A stretch of 64,000 nucleotides of DNA from Burkholderiaceae bacterium (GTDB lineage Bacteria > Pseudomonadota > Gammaproteobacteria > Burkholderiales > Burkholderiaceae_C): assembly GCA_023954095.1 (NCBI GenBank), contig JAMLIQ010000002.1, positions 1 to 64,000 on the forward strand, given 5' to 3'. The notes under the pieces are model-generated. The model searched no databases. It was given only the letters and a program-made list of their open reading frames with translations, and was not told the origin of the DNA. Position 1 is the stretch's first letter. Each line of letters begins with the position of its first letter. This document shows, piece after piece, positions 53,056 through 62,618 of the stretch. The position numbers and the translations under genes are program-made.

Positions 53056-55503
53056 TTACAAGCAAGGATCCCCTGGATTGGGATCAACATTAATTGGCGG
53101 CGTACCATCAAAAATTATCCGAACAATTTCCTCATCCGGGCGTCCACCAGAAACACCATCATCTTCACCACGCGTTCCTTCTTCCGTGCCGGGGGCGCCC
53201 CCTGGAGGACGAAAAACGCCCTCTCCTCCGCCAACCCCTGGCTCGCCGCCGCCACATGATTGCCCTGGAGCAGGGACACTCACAAAAACATTAATCAATG
53301 GCGCACATACCTTATCGTTGCAAAATGAATACACAAAACTCTGCTGATAAATATTTTGCGTCTGATTCATAATTGGAAATTTTACCAATCCATGGTTTTC
53401 AGCCGTATTTGCAAACCCACCGCATATAGAGACACGATCGGATACGCCAGGACAGCCACCAGAAGACAGAATATTCATTTTTTCCCCGAACTCTCCATTT
53501 CCGATCTTTCTCTGATAGGTCACGGCAGATAGCTTGGACGAGCTATTGATATCAAAAATAATATCGGCGCCATCATCTGTATTTCTGACTTCGATAAGCT
53601 TGACTTCCAGCCATGGGTCTTGTGGCTTCTGCTGCGGAACTTCAAATGATATGATAGGCGATTCTGCAATGACCAGGGCATTTCCTGCACTGTCTTTTAG
53701 CGAACTGCTCAACGCCTGCATCCAGGCTTGGTAAGCACCTGAAGCAAAACCCTTCTCAATGTGTTTGCCAAGGCTGTTTTTGTTGACATCGACCGAAGCC
53801 ACACTGTTCGCACTCTTCTTCAAAAACAAGCGCCAGGTTCCCGTTTGATCGCGCAGCATCTTGTTGTCATATGCCTCGGCAAAATCAAACTGGACATCCG
53901 ATTTCTGGGGATCAGCACTGTTGACGCCCAGAACATCTGCCTTCAAAGGCAAAGAGAACGAATTGACGCATGCAGCAGAGCTGGGGTTGGCGAATACTTT
54001 CTTCTTTGGGCCATAGTTTTGACTGAACCCACCCGAATAAGTCACCCAGTCCGAATCGAGCTTGAGCTTGACGGCTGCCATCATGGCGAAGTCTGAATAG
54101 ACCTCTGCACTGACTTCTGCACACAATGTTCCCTCGAGACCCATGGGCGCGGGGTATATCTTGAGGGCACCCTCGCCATCGACAGTCCCCTTGATGTTCG
54201 CGCCTATCAGTTCTGATTTGATGGTAAATGGCCGGGTACCGCCCACCAGCAGGTCTGCGGCCATGGCCAATCCCATATTCTTGGAGGCCGAGATGCTGCC
54301 CTTCACATCAAAGGCATACAGGCTTGCATTGGTTTGCTGGTTGACATAGTCCATGGTGATGGAACTGTCACCCGCCCGTTTGATGTCAAAACCCCGCTCA
54401 ACGTAGGCCCCGTTGAATTTGAGGAATTTCATGTCGCCTTTCAGCGTGATGTTGCCATGGATATCGATATATACCCAGATAATCAATGCACCAGGCTTGA
54501 TGAGATTCAACTGAGTTGCGCTCATATTGCCGGAGAATGGGGCAACAACCTGCGGCGTCACGAAAAATCCCCCCAGGGGAATCAACCCATTCTTGTCACT
54601 GCCACCCAATCCGCTCAGTTCAAAGTATTCCCCAAATTTGATTTTGGTGTTTTCGTCCCAGATGTTCTTCTTGTCTTCCTTGAGCAATTCGCCCCAAGAA
54701 GGTATTTCAGCGGTGGTTTGATTGTCGTTGAGCTTGATACCGACCGATGCGCCCCATTCGCCCGAGACATTGACCATGGCGCGACCAAAGCCGCCAGTGC
54801 CTGGGTATTTCTTGATGTCATAGTCAAGCAGCACCTTGGCTTTGAGTTTGGTTACATCCACTTGCGCGTAAAGGGTTGCCCAGGTTTTTGTCTTTTTCTC
54901 TTTGTCTTCTACTTGAACCTTGTGTTCAAGCCCGATCTTTCCTTCAAAGGCTCCGTTCTTGCAGGCAAAGTTCACCACGGCGTTGAGCCCGGTTTGGCAC
55001 AGCGCATACTGGAGCCCGCCTTGCAAGTTGGATTGCGGCGCTTGGGTCAGGTTGATGTACCCGCCCTTTCTACCGATCAGGCCGACTTGGGTTGCGTCTC
55101 TTTCGGTATCGAAATCAATGGACAGTTGGGTGAATACCTCCTCCAGCGCCGCCGGTTGTAGGGAGAGGCTGCCATCGGCATTCCTGGCGGCTTTGGCGGT
55201 TAGCCCAAAGGGGATGCCCTGCGCATCGCTGGCGGGCAGGGCCACGATGTCCCCATTCTTGGCTGAAGCCAAGGCGCCTACGGGGTTGGCGATGCGCAGG
55301 GTTTCGCGCTGATGCTCGTCGATGCTCATGGAGGTCGCACTGGCATCACTTTCGGGGATAACCACGATGTTGTCGGCCAATGTGCCTTGCACCGCTTGCA
55401 CTGTGGGGGGGGCGCCCGGGTTACTGGGCGCTCCATCGCCACCGCCGCAGGCAGATATCAGCAGCGGAATGATGATGAGGCATATTCTTTTGAAGATATT
55501 CAT
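53056..55503 (-). CDS. Large lipoprotein, beta-rich, unknown function
   Basis: This 815-residue protein has a lipoprotein signal: MNIFKRICLIIIPLLISAC, lipobox ISAC, with C19 to be lipid-modified, then GGGDGAP. The mature chain is long and predicted beta-rich; its end is a Gly/Pro/Glu-rich low-complexity tail (about 730-815). It likely sits in the outer membrane or at the cell surface. The next upstream gene (47 bp away) encodes a beta-barrel-like protein, which suggests a joint surface role. Confidence 0.65.
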   Translation of the reverse strand: MNIFKRICLIIIPLLISACGGGDGAPSNPGAPPTVQAVQGTLADNIVVIPESDASATSMSIDEHQRETLRIANPVGALASAKNGDIVALPASDAQGIPFGLTAKAARNADGSLSLQPAALEEVFTQLSIDFDTERDATQVGLIGRKGGYINLTQAPQSNLQGGLQYALCQTGLNAVVNFACKNGAFEGKIGLEHKVQVEDKEKKTKTWATLYAQVDVTKLKAKVLLDYDIKKYPGTGGFGRAMVNVSGEWGASVGIKLNDNQTTAEIPSWGELLKEDKKNIWDENTKIKFGEYFELSGLGGSDKNGLIPLGGFFVTPQVVAPFSGNMSATQLNLIKPGALIIWVYIDIHGNITLKGDMKFLKFNGAYVERGFDIKRAGDSSITMDYVNQQTNASLYAFDVKGSISASKNMGLAMAADLLVGGTRPFTIKSELIGANIKGTVDGEGALKIYPAPMGLEGTLCAEVSAEVYSDFAMMAAVKLKLDSDWVTYSGGFSQNYGPKKKVFANPSSAACVNSFSLPLKADVLGVNSADPQKSDVQFDFAEAYDNKMLRDQTGTWRLFLKKSANSVASVDVNKNSLGKHIEKGFASGAYQAWMQALSSSLKDSAGNALVIAESPIISFEVPQQKPQDPWLEVKLIEVRNTDDGADIIFDINSSSKLSAVTYQRKIGNGEFGEKMNILSSGGCPGVSDRVSICGGFANTAENHGLVKFPIMNQTQNIYQQSFVYSFCNDKVCAPLINVFVSVPAPGQSCGGGEPGVGGGEGVFRPPGGAPGTEEGTRGEDDGVSGGRPDEEIVRIIFDGTPPINVDPNPGDPCL

Positions 55504-55550
55504 GATTTTTCTCCAAGGCCAATGAAATAGAAGAAGCGGATGAAAGGGGC

Positions 55551-56396
55551 TCAGTAATGCCAGCCCATGCGCAGTTCAAGCGCATGCTGGCGGGTCATGG
55601 CAGGCGGGGCCTGCATTCCGTTGATGATTTCGGTTGCGTGGTGGCGGATTCGGGTGTACGCCCAGTGGGCACCTATTTCCATCCGGCTATCGATGTGGAA
55701 GGCGAGCCCGAGCTTGAGTTGGCGTGCCCCGGAGGATTGGAAGCCCGAGGCGAACTGGAAGGCATCGACATGGATGCGCCCTTCAGTCTGCCGACCGGCT
55801 GAAGCGGCGGCCTCTGCCGTCCAGCGGTTTGACAGCCGCCATTGGGTGAGGATGCCGATGTCTACTGTCTGGGTGCGGTAGCGCTCTTTGTATTGCAGCA
55901 GGTTCCGCCGCCAGCGGTTTTGTGCGAGTTCCACATAGGGGATCACCTGGACGGCATTGCCGCGGATTTGAAAAGGAATGCCGACTGCTACCGCTGTCTG
56001 GTGAATGGTGTTGCCGGTTTTGGCATTGAACGGGACAAGGAATGTTCCGCTCTGGAGGTGGCCTTGATAGCTGGTGCGGCCCTGGTTTCTTTGGTAGCGC
56101 AGTTGCGCCCAGAGGGGAATATCCTTACCCTGCCAGCGCATTTGCGCGGACATGCCTGGAATGGCGCCGCTTTCTGAATCCAGGATGCCGTTTTGCGTAA
56201 GACCCTGTTCGTCAAATTCGACGTAATCCTGTTGCAGGGTGAACAGCTCGGCGCTGATGGAGCGGTTGTAGGCAGGCCAGAAGTCTTCACCTTCGCCTGC
56301 TGCGGCGGTGTGATGCGAGAATAGGAAGCCAACTAGGATTACCAAGTAGGTAGCTGAGTTGTTTATTGATTTATTAAAGGAAATCACGAAATTCAT
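55551..56396 (-). CDS. Outer-membrane beta-barrel-like protein
   Basis: A 281-residue protein with a signal peptide (about residues 1-33, ending HHTAAA|GEG). Alternating hydrophobic strands follow and the chain ends in ...LELRMGWHY, a C-terminal aromatic of the kind used in beta-barrel assembly. It is an OmpA/MipA-like or small barrel protein; the exact family is not recognised. It is the first gene of the lipoprotein pair. Confidence 0.62.
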   Translation of the reverse strand: MNFVISFNKSINNSATYLVILVGFLFSHHTAAAGEGEDFWPAYNRSISAELFTLQQDYVEFDEQGLTQNGILDSESGAIPGMSAQMRWQGKDIPLWAQLRYQRNQGRTSYQGHLQSGTFLVPFNAKTGNTIHQTAVAVGIPFQIRGNAVQVIPYVELAQNRWRRNLLQYKERYRTQTVDIGILTQWRLSNRWTAEAAASAGRQTEGRIHVDAFQFASGFQSSGARQLKLGLAFHIDSRMEIGAHWAYTRIRHHATEIINGMQAPPAMTRQHALELRMGWHY

Positions 56397-57008
56397 GCAC
56401 CCTTAGAATGCTAGCCGGGCGAAAATTTATGCCAATTACTGAAGACTACAAATTTCAAACCTGATTTAATCAATGACTTGGGATATCCCAAACAATTCGG
56501 ACCAATAAGTGCTACCAGGCCGATGTTTTCGGATGACGCAATTGCGACCGCTTTAATCGCGCCTTCGTGTTTTTTTCATACTCTCCCAGAAACCTTATAC
56601 GAATTAAAAAACACCTCACAAACACCATTCAGCATATAAAATCAGGCGACTAAATAAGAAAAACCTTGTCGTGCAAAAACGTATTACCAAAATAGATCGC
56701 AATTACTCAGGTTTACACAAAGGTGTGAGACCATCACACTTGCGCTCAAGTGGATTCGCTGGGTGAGATTGTGCCGTTAGCCAAAGCAAAATATGCACAT
56801 GGCGACGGAACTCGATTGCCGCATCTGCTCTAGGTTAATATTGGTAGCACCTCTGACCTCAGCCCATCCCAAAACCTATACACAGGCATCTTTGGCGTGC
56901 CAGTGCCAGCGAATGGCGTGAAATGACTCTGCTGTGTGGCGCGGCGTGCACATATACACGCAGCCCGGCAGCTATTGCGGCAGCCAGAACACTTGGAATA
57001 CGGGCAGA
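56397..57008. other. 612-bp gap between the barrel-protein gene and the sensor-kinase gene
   Basis: AT-rich and without a convincing open frame; only short shadows are seen. It should contain the promoter of the barrel/lipoprotein pair, both read leftwards. I see no clear terminator for the kinase gene, no palindrome and no RNA gene. Confidence 0.5.
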
Positions 57009-60000
57009 TTATTCGGAGCCGGGCTGTCGGGACTGGTATTCCGATGGCGTGCAGCCCAAGCGTTTGCGAAATACACGGCCCATGTACGAGGGGCTGGAAT
57101 ACCCCGCCTCCAGCGCAGCGCGCTTGGCGCTGGCGCCTTCGCGCAACAGGGCCTTGGCCTGGCGCAACTGCAGTTCGGCCACGTAATCACTAAAACCGCA
57201 ACCGTAAAGTGCCTGCAGCTTGCGCTGCAGGGTGCGCGTGCTTTGGCCCATGCGCTGGGCCACGGCTTCCAGGCCGCAGCCGCCTTGGGGCAGCAGGCTG
57301 AAGACGGTGGATTCGAGGCGGGCGAGGTACTGCGCATCGACGTGCGAGAGGGGCGGCACATTGGTGGCCGGGCCGGGTATTGCTTCTTCGGGTGTGCCGG
57401 GGGCAGCCAGGGTGGGGGCTGCTTCGCCCGGCGCGCCTGCAGCTTGCGTCAACTGCGCCAATTGCGCCAGCGCCCAGGCGCGGGTGCGGCGGCGGTTTGC
57501 CAGGTGGCTGTCGATGCGCAGGCGCAGGGTCTGTGGGTCGAAGGGCTTGGTGATGTAGTCGTCTGCCTGGCTTTGCCAGCCTTGTTGCTGGCTGTGCTGG
57601 TCTGCCATGGCGGTGAGCAGCACGATGGGAATGTGGCTGGTGTCCTGGTTGTGCCGAAGTTGGTTGAGCACGGTCAAGCCGTCCCCGTCGGGCAGCATGC
57701 GGTCGCAAACGATGAGATCGGGCAGGTGCGCGCGTGCCTGGGCCAGTGCATCTGCCACGCTGGCGGCCAGGCGCAGGGCGTAGTGCGGCTCCAGCGCGTA
57801 GGCCAGCGCGGTTTGCAGGTCGGGGTCGTCTTCCGCCACGAGGAGTTGGGGGCGCTCGTCGCCGGGCGCTGTATTGGGGAGCACGCTTGCCGTGCCCAGG
57901 GGGCGGCTGGCTTCGCCGCAGCTCCAGGTGGCCGGGATTTCTGCAAAAAAGACGCAGCCTTGGCCGGGTTCGCTGCGCACCGCAATGCTGCCGCCCACGG
58001 CAAGCAGGCGGCTGTGGCAGATGTGCAGGCCTTGGCCATGGCCCCCGGTGCCGGATGCAGTGGCCTGGGCAGTGCGGTAACCGGCTTCGAAGATGCGGCT
58101 GCATTCTTCAGGAGTGAGGCCGGGGCCGGTGTCCGATACCGTGACCCGCAAGGCCGAGCTTTCGCTGTTCAGTTCTACGGCCAGGGTAATGGTGCCGTCC
58201 GCGGGGGTGTATTTGACGGCGTTGGAGAGCAGGTTGTGCAGCACGTCTTCAAGCACGGCGCGGTGCAGGGTGACGGCGACATCGGGCACCGGGGCTGCGT
58301 GCAGCGCGGTGCCGAGTGCTTGGGCGGCCTGGCGGTAGAGCTCTGCCATAGGGGTCAGGAAAGCCCCCAGGCAGAAGGTTTGCTGCTGCGTCCAGACAAG
58401 GTCGGCGCCACGGGGGTCGAAGGCGGCGCGGGTCAATTCTGTGACCAGCAGCTCCAGCCGCTCCACGCCACGCACCAGGGTGGCAAGGGCGTGGACTGCA
58501 TCGGTGGTCTCTGCGCCCTGGGTGGTGTGCCGCAGCTGGTCCAATGGCAGGGTGATGAGGGAGAGCGGGGTTTTGAGCTCGTGCGCAACGCGGCGGTAGA
58601 AGTCGCTCTGGCTGTCCAGCAAACGGGCCAGCTCGGCGGCCTGCTGGTTCAGGCGCTGGTTCTGGTCAGAGATTTCGCGAGTTTGGGTGTCGATCTCGGC
58701 CTGCATGCGGGTGGCGCGGCTGCGCAGGGTGCGGGTGCGCAGGCCCGCCAGCGCCCAGGCCAGCCCCACAAAAAGCAACACCTCCAGCGCAATGGCCCAT
58801 GGTCGCAACCACAAGGGTGGCAGCACGCGGAACGCCAGCTCCTGCGGCGGGCCGCTCTCTAGCCCACCGCCGGTGTAGCCCACGGCCTGGAAGCGGTAGG
58901 TGCCTGGCGAGAGGTTGTCGTAAAGCACTTCCAGCTGGCCCGGGGCGGCATGCTTCCAGTGTTCATTGCGGGAACCCAGCAGGCGATAGCGCCAGCCGTT
59001 GCGCTGGCTGTTGAGGTAGTGCAGCACCTGGGGCACTACGCGGATACCGTTGCCTTCCAGTTCCCGCACCGCGTCTGAACCGGGGGCTGACGTATGGGGT
59101 ATGGGTTGGAGGCGGGCGTCGCCGTCCGCCTGGTACAGCAGTTGCAATCGTGGCGCCGGCACGGGGTGGCCCAGGCGGTCGGTGCGCAGTCGGTTAAAAC
59201 CACCGTTGCCGCCCAGCAGCAGATCGCCCGCGCGGGTGCGCAGCCAGGCATTGAAGTTGAATTCGCTGCTCTGCAAGCCATCGCCCCGGTGGAAGCGGGT
59301 GGCCTCCAGGGTTTGGCGGTTGAAGCGGGTCAGGCCGTCGTTGGAGCTGATCCACAGATCCGGGCCGTCCGGGATGGCGGTGTAGAGGGTGTTGTTACTG
59401 AGCCCTTGCTTTTCGTAGAAGAACCGCGCTCTGCGCTGCTGCAGGTCGAGCCGGGTCAGGCCCATGCCGGTGGCGAGCCACAGGATGCCGTCTTCGTCGC
59501 GGTGGATGGCGCGCACATCGTTGTCGCTCAAAAGCCCATCGGCTGCGCGCCAGGTGGTGAAATGCCCGGCACCGACGTCCTCCTGGGTGGGTGGCTCCCA
59601 GCGCGAAAGGCCGCCGCTGGTGCCTACCCATAGCGTGCCTTGCGCATCCTGGTACAGGCTGCGGATGCGGTTGTGCGGCAGGCTGCCCGGCTGGCCCTGC
59701 GCGGTGTAGTGCGTGACCAGGCCGCTGGCCGGGTCGAGCCGGTTGAGTCCTTTGTCGGTGCCCACCCACAACATGCCTTGCTTGTCGCGCAGCAGCAGGC
59801 GTGCGCGGGTGGCGGTGGTCAGCTCTTTGCGCCATATGCGGTGCTGGCATGTTACGGGGTCGAGCCGCACCAGCCCGCCATCGGCCAGGGCCAGCCACAG
59901 CAGGCGCTCGCCTTCAGGCAGGATGGCGCGCACGTCGCGGCCCAGCCCCAAGCCACTGCAGCGCCCACCATCGGCCAGATAGACATCCGCCCGGCCAAGC

Positions 60001-61130
60001 TGTGCGTCATAGCGGTTCATGCCACGCTGGGTGCCTACCCAAATGGCGCCGTCCGGCCCTTCGGCAAAGGCCCAGACCATGGGCCAGGCCAATCCGCCAT
60101 TGGCGGCACGCGTGACGTCGTAGGCATGGTGCTCGAATGCGCTGCCATAGGGCATTACCAGGTTGGCTCCGGCATCGAAGGTGCCCGCCCACAGCACGCC
60201 ACTGTGGTCAAGCATCAGGCTGATGACGTTGGTGCTGCTCAGGCTCGTGGGGGCTGGTGCGGAGTGGTTCCAGGTGTCGATATGACCACTGCCCGGGTCG
60301 ATCCGGCTGATGCCACCCGCCCAGGTTGCAAACCAGATGGCGCCCTGGGGGTCTTCGGCAATGGCGGTGACTTCAGGCCCGGGGCCGCCGGAAATGGACT
60401 GCACCTGTTGGCTGGCTGGGTCTACGCGGTGGAGCCCGGCGGTCTCGGTGCCGACCCACAGGCTGCCGTCGCTTGCCACACGCAGGGCCAAGATGGGTGT
60501 TGTGGCAAGTGGGGGGACCCGTTCGATCAGGGTCGTATCAGGACTGAGGCGCCAAAGACCGCCCTGGCCACCCAGCCAGATGGCGCCGTCGGGCGTTTGA
60601 GCCAGCGCACGCACAGCGCCCAGTGGCCCCTCGCTGGATTTAGAAAAATGGGTGTAGCTGCCCTTGGCGCTGTCCAGGCGCGACAAACCGACTCCATGGC
60701 CAATCCAGAGGGCGCCGTCAGAGGTTTGCAACAGCGCCTCGACCTCCGCGCTGGGTAGCCCCGTGGGGGTGCCAAACGGGTAGCGCTCGAAGCGCTCCTC
60801 AGCTGCAAGCCAGCGGTTGAGACCGCCGCCCATCGTGCCCACCCACATATCGCCGCCCGGCCCCGCCAGCAGGGCGCGGATGTAGTTGTCGCTCAGGCTG
60901 CGTGGATCTTCGGGGTCGTGCCGCAGATGGCGCACATGCGTCCCATCATGGATGTTCAGCCCGCTTTCCGTGCCAATCCAAACCTGCCCGGGGCCGTCTT
61001 GGGCGATGACGCGTGCGGTGACTTGCGATAGCCCCTGCTCAAGGCCAATGCGCTTGACCGTGAGCGGGCGGGGGGCGGCAAACCCATCGAACACCGAAAT
61101 GAGCAGGGCAAGGAATAGTGCAAGGCGCAT
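57009..61130 (-). CDS. Hybrid two-component sensor kinase/response regulator with AraC-type output
   Basis: A 1373-residue single-chain signalling protein. A signal-like N-terminus (MRLALFLALLISVFDGFAAP) is followed by periplasmic beta-propeller repeats (VWIGTESGLNIHDG, MWVGTMGGGLNRW and more), a Y_Y_Y-like domain and one membrane span (about 770-790). The cytoplasmic part has histidine kinase H851 (VAHELKTPL), N-box N971, G1 box D1001 (DTGPG), a receiver domain 1097-1215 with phosphoacceptor D1144 (CDRM) and an AraC HTH (about 1268-1373). It fuses sensing, phosphotransfer and DNA binding. Likely targets, by proximity only, are the barrel and lipoprotein genes at 53-56.4 kb. Confidence 0.92.
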   Translation of the reverse strand: MRLALFLALLISVFDGFAAPRPLTVKRIGLEQGLSQVTARVIAQDGPGQVWIGTESGLNIHDGTHVRHLRHDPEDPRSLSDNYIRALLAGPGGDMWVGTMGGGLNRWLAAEERFERYPFGTPTGLPSAEVEALLQTSDGALWIGHGVGLSRLDSAKGSYTHFSKSSEGPLGAVRALAQTPDGAIWLGGQGGLWRLSPDTTLIERVPPLATTPILALRVASDGSLWVGTETAGLHRVDPASQQVQSISGGPGPEVTAIAEDPQGAIWFATWAGGISRIDPGSGHIDTWNHSAPAPTSLSSTNVISLMLDHSGVLWAGTFDAGANLVMPYGSAFEHHAYDVTRAANGGLAWPMVWAFAEGPDGAIWVGTQRGMNRYDAQLGRADVYLADGGRCSGLGLGRDVRAILPEGERLLWLALADGGLVRLDPVTCQHRIWRKELTTATRARLLLRDKQGMLWVGTDKGLNRLDPASGLVTHYTAQGQPGSLPHNRIRSLYQDAQGTLWVGTSGGLSRWEPPTQEDVGAGHFTTWRAADGLLSDNDVRAIHRDEDGILWLATGMGLTRLDLQQRRARFFYEKQGLSNNTLYTAIPDGPDLWISSNDGLTRFNRQTLEATRFHRGDGLQSSEFNFNAWLRTRAGDLLLGGNGGFNRLRTDRLGHPVPAPRLQLLYQADGDARLQPIPHTSAPGSDAVRELEGNGIRVVPQVLHYLNSQRNGWRYRLLGSRNEHWKHAAPGQLEVLYDNLSPGTYRFQAVGYTGGGLESGPPQELAFRVLPPLWLRPWAIALEVLLFVGLAWALAGLRTRTLRSRATRMQAEIDTQTREISDQNQRLNQQAAELARLLDSQSDFYRRVAHELKTPLSLITLPLDQLRHTTQGAETTDAVHALATLVRGVERLELLVTELTRAAFDPRGADLVWTQQQTFCLGAFLTPMAELYRQAAQALGTALHAAPVPDVAVTLHRAVLEDVLHNLLSNAVKYTPADGTITLAVELNSESSALRVTVSDTGPGLTPEECSRIFEAGYRTAQATASGTGGHGQGLHICHSRLLAVGGSIAVRSEPGQGCVFFAEIPATWSCGEASRPLGTASVLPNTAPGDERPQLLVAEDDPDLQTALAYALEPHYALRLAASVADALAQARAHLPDLIVCDRMLPDGDGLTVLNQLRHNQDTSHIPIVLLTAMADQHSQQQGWQSQADDYITKPFDPQTLRLRIDSHLANRRRTRAWALAQLAQLTQAAGAPGEAAPTLAAPGTPEEAIPGPATNVPPLSHVDAQYLARLESTVFSLLPQGGCGLEAVAQRMGQSTRTLQRKLQALYGCGFSDYVAELQLRQAKALLREGASAKRAALEAGYSSPSYMGRVFRKRLGCTPSEYQSRQPGSE

Positions 61131-61307
61131 TGGAGGATCGTACCTGCTCGTCCTGATTGCTCCATGGGGAACCCACTAGCAGCTGTTCAAAGACCTATCC
61201 ATACACGTCAAGTTGTCATCGCCTCGAAGCGCAACGCTCCACCAATACGGCAAGCGCTACCAGCAAGAACTATAGGAAATCTATAGGAACCCGCTATAGG
61301 TATAGAG

Positions 61308-61408
61308 AAGGGGTGATCTAACGAACCGACAAGGGGCGATCTAACGACCACCGCCCAGCACGCAATCAGGGGCGATGTATCGAACTCTCAAGGGGTGATG
61401 CAACGAGG
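61308..61408 (+). repeat. Four iteron-like direct repeats
   Basis: Consensus AGGGG(T/C)GAT(C/G)(T/C)A(A/T)CGA. Copies begin at 61308, 61331, 61367 and 61390, spaced 23, 36 and 23 bp. Copies 1 and 2 share AAGGGG(T/C)GATCTAACGA. Their size and spacing fit plasmid iterons bound by RepA. Confidence 0.72.
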
Positions 61409-61430
61409 ACAACCTGCGCAGAACACAGAC

Positions 61431-61439
61431 TTATCCACA
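61431..61439 (+). promoter_or_regulatory. DnaA box TTATCCACA
   Basis: The exact consensus 9-mer, 22 bp after the last iteron. It adds to the origin interpretation. Confidence 0.7.
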
Positions 61440-61451
61440 GAGACTGGCTCT

Positions 61452-62543
61452 CTACCCGAGCTTCTTCGCCAGGTCTTCAGCGCGTGGGTGGTAGTAACGC
61501 TTGAGCATGCGCAAGTCCTTGTGCCCGGTCACGGCAGACAACTCCAAGACGTTACTCAGCTTTTCCGACAAGCGAGACGCCGCTTCATGGCGGGTGTCGT
61601 GGAAATGAACGTCATCCAGAAAACCCCGCACAGGACGCTTGCCGATGGCTCGGCAATCTTCCTTGTACTGCTGCTGAGCGCGCTCCAAGGCCCGATTGAA
61701 ACCCTTGCGCAAAGCCATTGCCGTCGTGGGGAACACCGGCCCTTCAAACACATCGTCGATACCAGCCAAAGATTGCAACCCTTGCAGGATGGCCACCGCC
61801 TTGCGTGATAAGGGCACCATGCGCGAATCGCCATTCTTGGTGTCTGGCAAAAATGCTGTCTGCCGAGCCAGATTCACATACTCCCAGCGCAAAGACAACA
61901 ACTCTCCCCGGCGCATGGCCGTCTCCACGGCCAATTCAACCAGGGGCTGCAACCATGGGTTGCGCGCGCCCTTGCTGAAGGCACCATCGGTCTGACGTTC
62001 AACGCCCGCCAAGGCGGCGAGCAGATAGGCCATCTCCTCATCCGTAAAGCGTCTATCCCTTGCTTTGGCTTTCTCCGGACGGCGCACCAGAGGCACGGGG
62101 TTTTCGATATGGATGCCCCACTCACGCCGCGCGTGGTTGATTGCCGCCGACAGAACGTCGATTTCACGGTTGACCGTCGCCCCGCTGACCTGCTTGAGAC
62201 GCCGGTCGCGCCACGCCGCCACAATGGAGCTGTTCAAGGCTGAAATTTTGATCTGGGTTAGGGCGGCGTCCTTGAGCAAGACCTTGATCTTGGTGGACTC
62301 CATCGCCGCAGATTTTTTATGCGGTGTAACTTCCTTCTCGTATCGCAATAGGATGTCGGCCAAGGTGTTGCGTTCGGCCTCTCGACGGTCGATGAAGCCG
62401 GTTGTTTCCAGCTCTCGCTCCATCGCGCGCACCCAGCGTTCGGCATCTTCTTTGTAAGAAAAGGTTCGTGACTGTGCCGGAAAACCACGGCGCCTGACCT
62501 TGGCCTGCCACTGTAGTTCTCCGCGTTTTGTGATAGTACCCAC
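61452..62543 (-). CDS. int: Tyrosine integrase of the tRNA-Pro element
   Basis: A 363-residue phage-type tyrosine recombinase. The N-terminus (MGTITKRGELQWQAKVRRRG) is an arm-binding AP2-like domain, followed by a core-binding helical domain. The catalytic domain has R211/R212 (ETAMRRGELLSLRW), H315 and R318 (HFHDTRHEAAS), H341 (VTGHKDLRMLKRYYHP) and the nucleophile Y350. It lies 75 bp inside the right att core, the standard place for an integrase. It should catalyse recombination at the tRNA-Pro 3' end. Confidence 0.93.
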   Translation of the reverse strand: MGTITKRGELQWQAKVRRRGFPAQSRTFSYKEDAERWVRAMERELETTGFIDRREAERNTLADILLRYEKEVTPHKKSAAMESTKIKVLLKDAALTQIKISALNSSIVAAWRDRRLKQVSGATVNREIDVLSAAINHARREWGIHIENPVPLVRRPEKAKARDRRFTDEEMAYLLAALAGVERQTDGAFSKGARNPWLQPLVELAVETAMRRGELLSLRWEYVNLARQTAFLPDTKNGDSRMVPLSRKAVAILQGLQSLAGIDDVFEGPVFPTTAMALRKGFNRALERAQQQYKEDCRAIGKRPVRGFLDDVHFHDTRHEAASRLSEKLSNVLELSAVTGHKDLRMLKRYYHPRAEDLAKKLG

Positions 62544-62549
62544 CGGCCC

Positions 62550-62570
62550 GTGTCCCCGAAGTGTCCCAAA
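62550..62570 (+). repeat. Two TGTCCC repeats, 11-bp period (candidate integrase arm sites, right)
   Basis: TGTCCCC at 62551 and TGTCCCA at 62562, 11 bp apart, between the integrase start and the right att core. Same motif, orientation and spacing as the three repeats near the left core. Confidence 0.6.
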
Positions 62571-62618
62571 TAATGGGTTTTATCATACAACCCATTGATT
62601 TCATTGGAGATGCAATGG

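Larger units (their letters stand above)
61131..61451. other. Candidate replication origin region (oriV)
   Basis: A non-coding 321-bp stretch between the sensor-kinase and integrase genes. It contains three CTATAGG repeats (61270, 61281, 61294), four iteron-like repeats (61308-61408) and a perfect DnaA box (61431-61439). In an excised circle this region lies near repA. Confidence 0.65.

Noticed and set aside
56934-58862. 642-codon plus-strand open frame opposite the sensor-kinase gene
   Set aside because: Antisense to a gene with kinase, receiver and AraC motifs.
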